64,000 nucleotides of DNA from Dyadobacter sediminis. GTDB taxonomy: Bacteria; Bacteroidota; Bacteroidia; Cytophagales; Spirosomataceae. Location of the stretch: contig NZ_VCEI01000030.1 in NCBI RefSeq assembly GCF_005860765.1, positions 1-64,000 on the forward strand, written 5' to 3'. The position numbers were made by a program, and so were the translations under genes. Every line of letters starts with the position of its first letter. Within the stretch, counting starts at the first letter, position 1. Positions 60,401 through 64,000 of the stretch are shown piece after piece. The notes under the pieces were generated by a model. It was not told the DNA's origin, did no database searches, and was given only the letters and a program-made list of their open reading frames with translations.

Positions 60401-60644
60401 TTTTGCTGGAAATTTCTTTGATACCGCCAATGTACAGGAACTGGTCCTGCATACGGGTAGCAAAGAAACCTTCCATCTGCGCAGGAGACATACCCCCGTA
60501 AGGTTCGATCACATAAATCACCGGTGAGTTAAGCCGTGGAAAAATATCAATCGGTATGCGGCTAGCCGACATAACCGAGAAAACAACAAGCCCCGCAATA
60601 AGTACCATGACTGATATAGGGCGTTTTAATGAAGCTGATAGCAT
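57447..60644 (-). CDS. RND efflux permease, set 2
   Basis: A 1065-residue AcrB-type pump with about twelve membrane helices. The start MLSASLKRPISVMVLIAGLV leads to IPIDIFPRLNSPVIYVIEPY. TM4 reads LAIGVLVDQATVTIENI near 400, so the second of the two proton-relay Asp residues of AcrB is Gln. The TM10 Lys is replaced (GISVANAILIVT). CzcA-type motifs are not seen. It lies 12 bp after the TolC gene and overlaps the adaptor. The divergent two-component system probably controls it. Confidence 0.9.
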   Translation of the reverse strand: MLSASLKRPISVMVLIAGLVVFSVMSASRIPIDIFPRLNSPVIYVIEPYGGMSPAQMEGFFATRMQDQFLYIGGIKEISSKSVQGLTVVKLAFYEGSDMAQAAAEVAIQVNRAMKFFPPGALPPQVVRYDASSVPIGDLVFSSKTRSLKEIHELAVTRIRPLFSTVPGLTAPPPIGTNSRTIVINLDPQKIRSLNISPDEVVEALAANNAMTPSGNIRIGNTSYITTLNSLEDQVSDFGQIPVTTDGHRTVFLRDLGNVADASDVTAGYALVNGSRSSYIPVVKTADASTWDVVTALKARLPEMRSLLPDDIEVAYEFDQSIFVINSVKSLLFEGGLGAILTGLMVLLFLGDWRSSLIVIITIPVSIVAAVLMLSLAGQTINIMTLSGLALAIGVLVDQATVTIENIHQHIEMGKPQKQAIYDACKEVALPLLLILLCIIAVFAPSFIMSGVPRAMFLPLSLSIGFAMTVSYFLAQSLVPILANWMLKEHVHEKSAGAERKVTFFDRVRGGFMRQNERFVKSNKLVVGAYLVVVFALAAAGFVWIGKDMLPQLNSGQMVIRMKTPDGTRLERTEEKVSELLALVNQASDDHLAISSAYVGVVPTNYATTNLYVSTSGPNDAVIKVGLDPEYKTNMQDLKERIRMAVAEQMPEITLSFEPADLTEKLMSGGAFTPIEVQVAGRDMKEIEGYANKLVKGLSQQDHLRDVRIIQPLKFPVINIKLDRQKLATMGLSLQQTARSITASTSSSRYTEKNQWLDQKAAYTYQVQVQIPEFAMRNMAQLQEIPLVAGQPRPVLADVATFSVDTLPGEYARIGPRRFVTVSANIHHQDLGSATRSVEKVITGLGAAPKGLVTEVKGMSSLLTETLDSLQLGLGIAIVVIFLLLAANYQSFKLSLVILSTVPAVIVGSIAFLLLTGSTLNLQSYMGIIMSTGISVANAILIVTNAERLRWEYRDVRRAALESAGVRLRPVLMTSFAMVAGMVPMALGTGEAGEQVAPLGRAVIGGLIASTLAALYIVPQVYVFLQNKTAYKDPSLLPLENALPTPSDLHVNGHSDQTTYEKHSI

Positions 60645-60656
60645 ATTTATACAGGG

Positions 60657-62036
60657 TTATGGACGCCTGAAAAGATCAAAAAATGGTTCAAAATCACTGG
60701 TAGCATAGGCCTTTTCCAGTCTGACTGCCACGGCGCGGCGCTGCACGTCGATCACCTGCCGCTCAACCCTGGTCAAAAGCTGCAAAGCATCGGTGATACC
60801 CAAGATATTTTCTATCCCATTATTATAAAGTGACATGCGTTGCTGGTAGGCAAGTGTAGCGGATCTTACCGTGACGGGAAGCTCACGCAGGGAAAGTCGG
60901 ATGGACGACATTACAGAGTCTGCCATCGCTAGTGTGTTTTGCAGTTGCACCTGCTCGACAGTCAAGAGGCTTGCCGCTTCGCGCACACGCCACTGCTGCT
61001 GGATAGCGCGTGTTTTGACCCTTTTGAAATCAATGAGGTTGACCGTTGCGGCCAGTCCCACTAAAAAATTAGTACGGCTATAGCCGAAGCCCTGACGGAT
61101 TGGGCCGAAGTTATTATCAATATCAAGGCTGGTTCCTCTTGCTGAGACAGCAGTAAGCAGCGTAACCCGGGGCAGAGCAGATTTACGGATCATGTCGATC
61201 TCTGCATTCTGACGGGTAAGCAGGTTACTGCGGTATCTGAGCAGTGGATGCGATGTCAGCACTGTACTTGGAGCAGGCTCTCCCAGCAGCAAACCACCAT
61301 TGAAGGTGGTATCCACTTCCAGCTCATTTACCTGACGGCCCGTGAGTGTTGCCAGCTGGACATTGGCCCTACGGTACTCTTCCTGCATCTGATAGTAGCT
61401 CAGCTTGGCGCGTGATAGCTCGACAGAAGCCAGTGAAGAATCCAGTCCCGGCCGGATGCCGTTTTGTACCAGGTTATTGATAATACGCCTGACTGTATCA
61501 ACCCTGGCCAGGTTCTGCTGCTCGATTTTGAGGTTTTGCCTGAGCCATACCAAATCCAGATAGGTTTTAATAACGACCTGGCGAAGTCCAAACTGCTCGC
61601 GTTCCAGTCCCGACTCCCCTACTGCGATGTCGGCATTGGCCAGTTTATTTTCGGCCCCAAAGCGGCCAAAGTTATAGATCTCCCAGTCGGCAGAAGCCAG
61701 TGCGATATTGCCCGAAGCCAGATCAGATGCGTTTTCGGGTCTTCTTCCACCAGACGTGGGAACAATAAGGCCCATCGAAAAGTAAGATCCCGAAAGCCCG
61801 TTGGCTGTTCCCAGGTTAACCTGGTCATGCAATTTGACATTAGGAAGCCGGTTATCACGCAGCACCTGCAAATTGGCACGGAAGGCTTCAAGCGCAGATC
61901 TTTGCGCTGCCAGCGTAGGATAATGGTTGATGGTCGCTTCAACGGCTCCCTCCAAACTCAGGGTTTGCCCCAGAGCAGGTGGATGCCGGTAAAAGACGAG
62001 CGTTACAAAAAGGGTTAGGATTAGACAGCGGCTCAT
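60657..62036 (-). CDS. TolC-family outer membrane channel, set 2
   Basis: I start it at ATG 62036 (MSRCLILTLFVTLVFYRHPP, then ALGQTLSLEG), which gives a signal peptide; a longer start at 62093 is less likely. At 459 residues it has the two long-helix repeats of the OEP family (DLVWLRQNLKIEQQNLARVD; LVGLAATVNLIDFKRV). It is the first gene of the leftward set-2 operon and faces the two-component system across a 185-bp gap. Confidence 0.9.
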   Translation of the reverse strand: MSRCLILTLFVTLVFYRHPPALGQTLSLEGAVEATINHYPTLAAQRSALEAFRANLQVLRDNRLPNVKLHDQVNLGTANGLSGSYFSMGLIVPTSGGRRPENASDLASGNIALASADWEIYNFGRFGAENKLANADIAVGESGLEREQFGLRQVVIKTYLDLVWLRQNLKIEQQNLARVDTVRRIINNLVQNGIRPGLDSSLASVELSRAKLSYYQMQEEYRRANVQLATLTGRQVNELEVDTTFNGGLLLGEPAPSTVLTSHPLLRYRSNLLTRQNAEIDMIRKSALPRVTLLTAVSARGTSLDIDNNFGPIRQGFGYSRTNFLVGLAATVNLIDFKRVKTRAIQQQWRVREAASLLTVEQVQLQNTLAMADSVMSSIRLSLRELPVTVRSATLAYQQRMSLYNNGIENILGITDALQLLTRVERQVIDVQRRAVAVRLEKAYATSDFEPFFDLFRRP

Positions 62037-62110
62037 AGCTTTAATATCGAGTAGCGCCTTGTTTGGCGCCGGGGTACATCTTACTGGCTTCAAATTAAAG
62101 GTGCACCTGG

Positions 62111-62151
62111 TTAGAGGGTGGTGAGAAGGTTATTAGAATTTGGTGAGAAGG
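62111..62151. promoter_or_regulatory. 22-bp-phased direct repeat, OmpR-type operator candidate
   Basis: TTAGAGGGTGGTGAGAAGG (62111-62129) and TTAGAATTTGGTGAGAAGG (62133-62151) match at 16 of 19 positions and start 22 bp apart, two turns of DNA. The core TGGTGAGAAGG is perfect in both. They lie between the divergent TolC and regulator genes, exactly where an OmpR-type dimer pair would bind. Binding by the adjacent regulator is inferred. Confidence 0.55.
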
Positions 62152-62220
62152 GCCCGTTTTTAACGATATTCTAATCCCGATCCCTAATTTTACTCCGTCA
62201 AATAGCCAGAAAATAACAGC

Positions 62221-62898
62221 ATGAATGTCTTAGTTGTTGAAGATGACCTGGAACTTACGCAGTTCATTCAGAAAGGGTTGCAGTCAGAGGGTGCGACCGT
62301 TGCGATAGCATTCGATGGGGTGATCGGAAGAAGTATGGTCAATGAGAACAAGTTTGACGTTGTTGTGCTAGACGTGAATTTGCCTGGATTGAACGGTTAC
62401 GACCTTTGCAGGTTCATTAAGCAGAACTGGCCAGCCGTGCCGGTGATCATGCTGACGGCCCTGGGAAGCCTTGATAACAAAGTGATGGGTTTTGAAGCGG
62501 GTGCTGACGACTACTTGGCAAAGCCTTTTGCCTTTAAAGAACTGCTTTTTCGTTTGAAGGCCTTGGCAAGACGTCATCCATCGCGGGCTCCCAGGCCCAA
62601 GCGGCTGCAACTTCTTGACCTGGAAGTAGAAACGGATTCACACCGGGTTTGGCGCGCTGGCGAAAGGGTCGAGCTGACTGCCAGAGAATATGCGCTTTTG
62701 GAATACTTTATGCTCAACCAGGGGAAGGTCATCAACCGTGTGGATCTGCTTGAAAATGTCTGGGATGTACATTTTAATACCAACACAAACGTAGTTGATG
62801 TGTATGTGAACTACCTGCGCCGCAAGATCGACAAGTCGGAACCGCGCCTGCTACATACTGTGTTCGGGGTCGGCTATTTGATGGGGCCGGAGCCATGA
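62221..62898 (+). CDS. OmpR-family response regulator
   Basis: A 225-residue regulator. The receiver (1-120) has D8, D9, phospho-acceptor D51 (VVVLDVNLPG) and the AKPF lysine near 100. A winged-helix domain follows (ELTAREYALLEYFMLNQGKV; NVVDVYVNYLRRKI). It overlaps the kinase gene by 4 bp (ATGA). It diverges from the set-2 efflux operon and probably controls it, similar in form to CusR/QseB systems. Confidence 0.93.
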   Translation: MNVLVVEDDLELTQFIQKGLQSEGATVAIAFDGVIGRSMVNENKFDVVVLDVNLPGLNGYDLCRFIKQNWPAVPVIMLTALGSLDNKVMGFEAGADDYLAKPFAFKELLFRLKALARRHPSRAPRPKRLQLLDLEVETDSHRVWRAGERVELTAREYALLEYFMLNQGKVINRVDLLENVWDVHFNTNTNVVDVYVNYLRRKIDKSEPRLLHTVFGVGYLMGPEP

Positions 62899-64000
62899 GT
62901 ATTAAGCAACGCATTACCATCGTTTTTGGCTTTCTGGTAGCGGCTCTGTTGCTAGTCTTTTCAATCTTCATTTACCAGGCTTATGAATCTTACCGACAGT
63001 CGCTGATGCGTAACCGCCTTCAGCGCAGGGCAGTGGCTGGACAATTATATTTTGAAAACCGCCTTGAATTTCATCGTTCCAGCTACCTGACCCTTCCCGA
63101 CCAGCACGAATTTTTGGTAGATAGCAGCAACAAGGTTATTTATGAGTCTTCGGGAACGAGTGATTATAAGCTTACCTCGGAACTCCTTAATGAAGCCCGC
63201 AAGCAAGAAGTCTATTTCAGTTATAAATCCAGACCCTTAAAAAGGGTTAAAGAAGGTATTGCCTTGTCCTTTAAAGTGGATGGAAAGCGTTACGTCTCTG
63301 TTGTCACGGCGCACGATCTTAGCGGGATACAAGCAAGTGAGAGCCTTTTTTTTATTCTGGCCAGCGGCAATATTATTCTGCTGGTGATTGTTGCTTTTGC
63401 CGGGTTTTTCTTTGCGCGCCGCGCCATGCGACCCTTCGACGAGCTGATCGCTCAGATGGACCCGGCGGCAGTGAGCGACTTTTCATTCCGGTTGCAGGGC
63501 CGCAAAGGTGCTGATGAAGCTGCATATCTGGCAAATTCCTTTAATGAGCTGCTAAGCCGTTTAAACGCACTGGCTATCAGTCAGGAGCATTTTGTTTCCT
63601 ACGCGTCACATGAGATCCGCACACCCCTAACAGTTGTAAAGGGAATCCTTGAAACCTCGCTGGCTTACGATAAGCAGCTAGCCGATGTCCAGCAAAGTAT
63701 GGAAAAGGCGCTGGTTCGCTTAGAAGGTGCTATCGAGCTTGCCAACTCACTGCTGCATTTAGCGGAAGTCGAAGGTTTGCAGTCTGCAAGAGTCCGCGAT
63801 GAAATTAACATCGTCGATACGGTGCTGGATACAATCACCTACTTTGGTGAGAAGCGGCCAGACCAGCAAATTGACCTGGTACTGACAGATACCTTTACCC
63901 AGCAAAGTTCTAATCTTAGGATTCTAGGGAATGCGACGCTACTGCGTACGGTTCTGACTAATATCCTGGATAACGCAAGCAAATACTCACGGCAAGAGCC
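62895..64000 (+). CDS. Sensor histidine kinase (partial, runs off the edge)
   Basis: The gene starts at ATG 62895 and is open to the last base (368 codons visible). Order: a first membrane segment (FGFLVAALLLVFSIFIYQAY), a periplasmic domain of about 120 residues, a second segment (NIILLVIVAFAGFFFA), a HAMP-like linker, then HisKA with FVSYASHEIRTPL carrying the phospho-His. The visible ATPase part ends at NILDNASKYS (N-box). The rest of the catalytic domain lies outside the window. It pairs with the regulator before it. Confidence 0.92.
   Translation, partial: MSIKQRITIVFGFLVAALLLVFSIFIYQAYESYRQSLMRNRLQRRAVAGQLYFENRLEFHRSSYLTLPDQHEFLVDSSNKVIYESSGTSDYKLTSELLNEARKQEVYFSYKSRPLKRVKEGIALSFKVDGKRYVSVVTAHDLSGIQASESLFFILASGNIILLVIVAFAGFFFARRAMRPFDELIAQMDPAAVSDFSFRLQGRKGADEAAYLANSFNELLSRLNALAISQEHFVSYASHEIRTPLTVVKGILETSLAYDKQLADVQQSMEKALVRLEGAIELANSLLHLAEVEGLQSARVRDEINIVDTVLDTITYFGEKRPDQQIDLVLTDTFTQQSSNLRILGNATLLRTVLTNILDNASKYSRQE

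Noticed and set aside
1..64000. CRISPR array or prophage structural genes
   Set aside because: No regularly spaced repeats and no capsid, terminase, tail or phage integrase genes are visible; only serine recombinases and an IS tail mark mobility.

Overview
The window looks like a chromosome or large-plasmid segment of a Bacteroidota bacterium, most likely a Cytophagales (Dyadobacter/Spirosomaceae-like) species. This is inferred from several things: few Shine-Dalgarno sequences, promoters of the TANNTTTG type, LytTR/His_kinase pairs, an arsenosugar cluster with ArsS, DUF6428, DUF1259, and exported DsrE and TlpA proteins. No rRNA gene, complete tRNA gene or CRISPR array is seen. The assignment rests on protein character only, not on a database search.

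Region 1 (1-14.2 kb) is AT-richer and is a mobile/defence island. The tail of an IS3-type element has cut the 3' end off a GHKL ATPase gene. Four serine recombinase genes follow, three of them broken. Between them lies a leftward operon of AIPR, a type III Mod and a type III Res, followed by a DUF3800 gene. A second pair encodes an EVE-domain/nuclease-like protein and a PD-(D/E)XK nuclease. This pair sits between two directly repeated recombinase copies, one broken and one intact. Near 2.3-2.5 kb there is a small hydrophobic ORF that runs into a tRNA-like/hairpin RNA and a terminator.

Region 2 (14.8-28.6 kb) holds exported DUF305 and beta-propeller proteins, a LytTR two-component pair, and a sulfur block. 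The sulfur block contains a TsdA-like cytochrome, an exported DsrE protein, a molybdate-type binding protein, a LysR regulator and YeiH. A stand-alone CheB domain, a DUF1259 protein, and decayed AraC and ChrB genes follow.

Region 3 (26.8-37.9 kb) is an arsenic block. It has arsenosugar biosynthesis genes (a TIGR04283-type glycosyltransferase, an AhpD-like protein, ArsS, a TIGR04282-type transferase), with a methylthioribose-kinase-like gene, a DUF547 gene and an MFS exporter alongside. Next come Acr3, ArsN2, DUF6428, ArsR, two metallophosphoesterases and an exported thioredoxin-type arsenate reductase. Repeated ArsR-like operators flank arsR. A copper-storage (Csp) gene follows at 38.25 kb.

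Region 4 (38.9-55.1 kb) is a long leftward array. It runs TolC, RND pump, adaptor, TlpA, then a second exported DsrE plus binding-protein pair, a rhodanese-like protein and another TlpA. Upstream lies a persulfide/thiosulfate island: two CstB-like persulfide dioxygenase-rhodanese fusions, two YeeE-type transporter halves, a rhodanese, a methyltransferase and a TauE/SafE exporter. A divergent Crp/Fnr regulator lies next to it, and GTGA-N6-TCAC sites are placed where it could act.

Region 5 (55.2-64 kb) has three small membrane-protein genes and a second TolC-RND-adaptor operon. This operon diverges from an OmpR-type two-component system across a 22-bp-phased direct repeat. The histidine kinase runs off the right edge. 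Overall the window combines phage defence, sulfur-species oxidation and trafficking, arsenic handling and envelope efflux, with many signs of gene decay and transfer.
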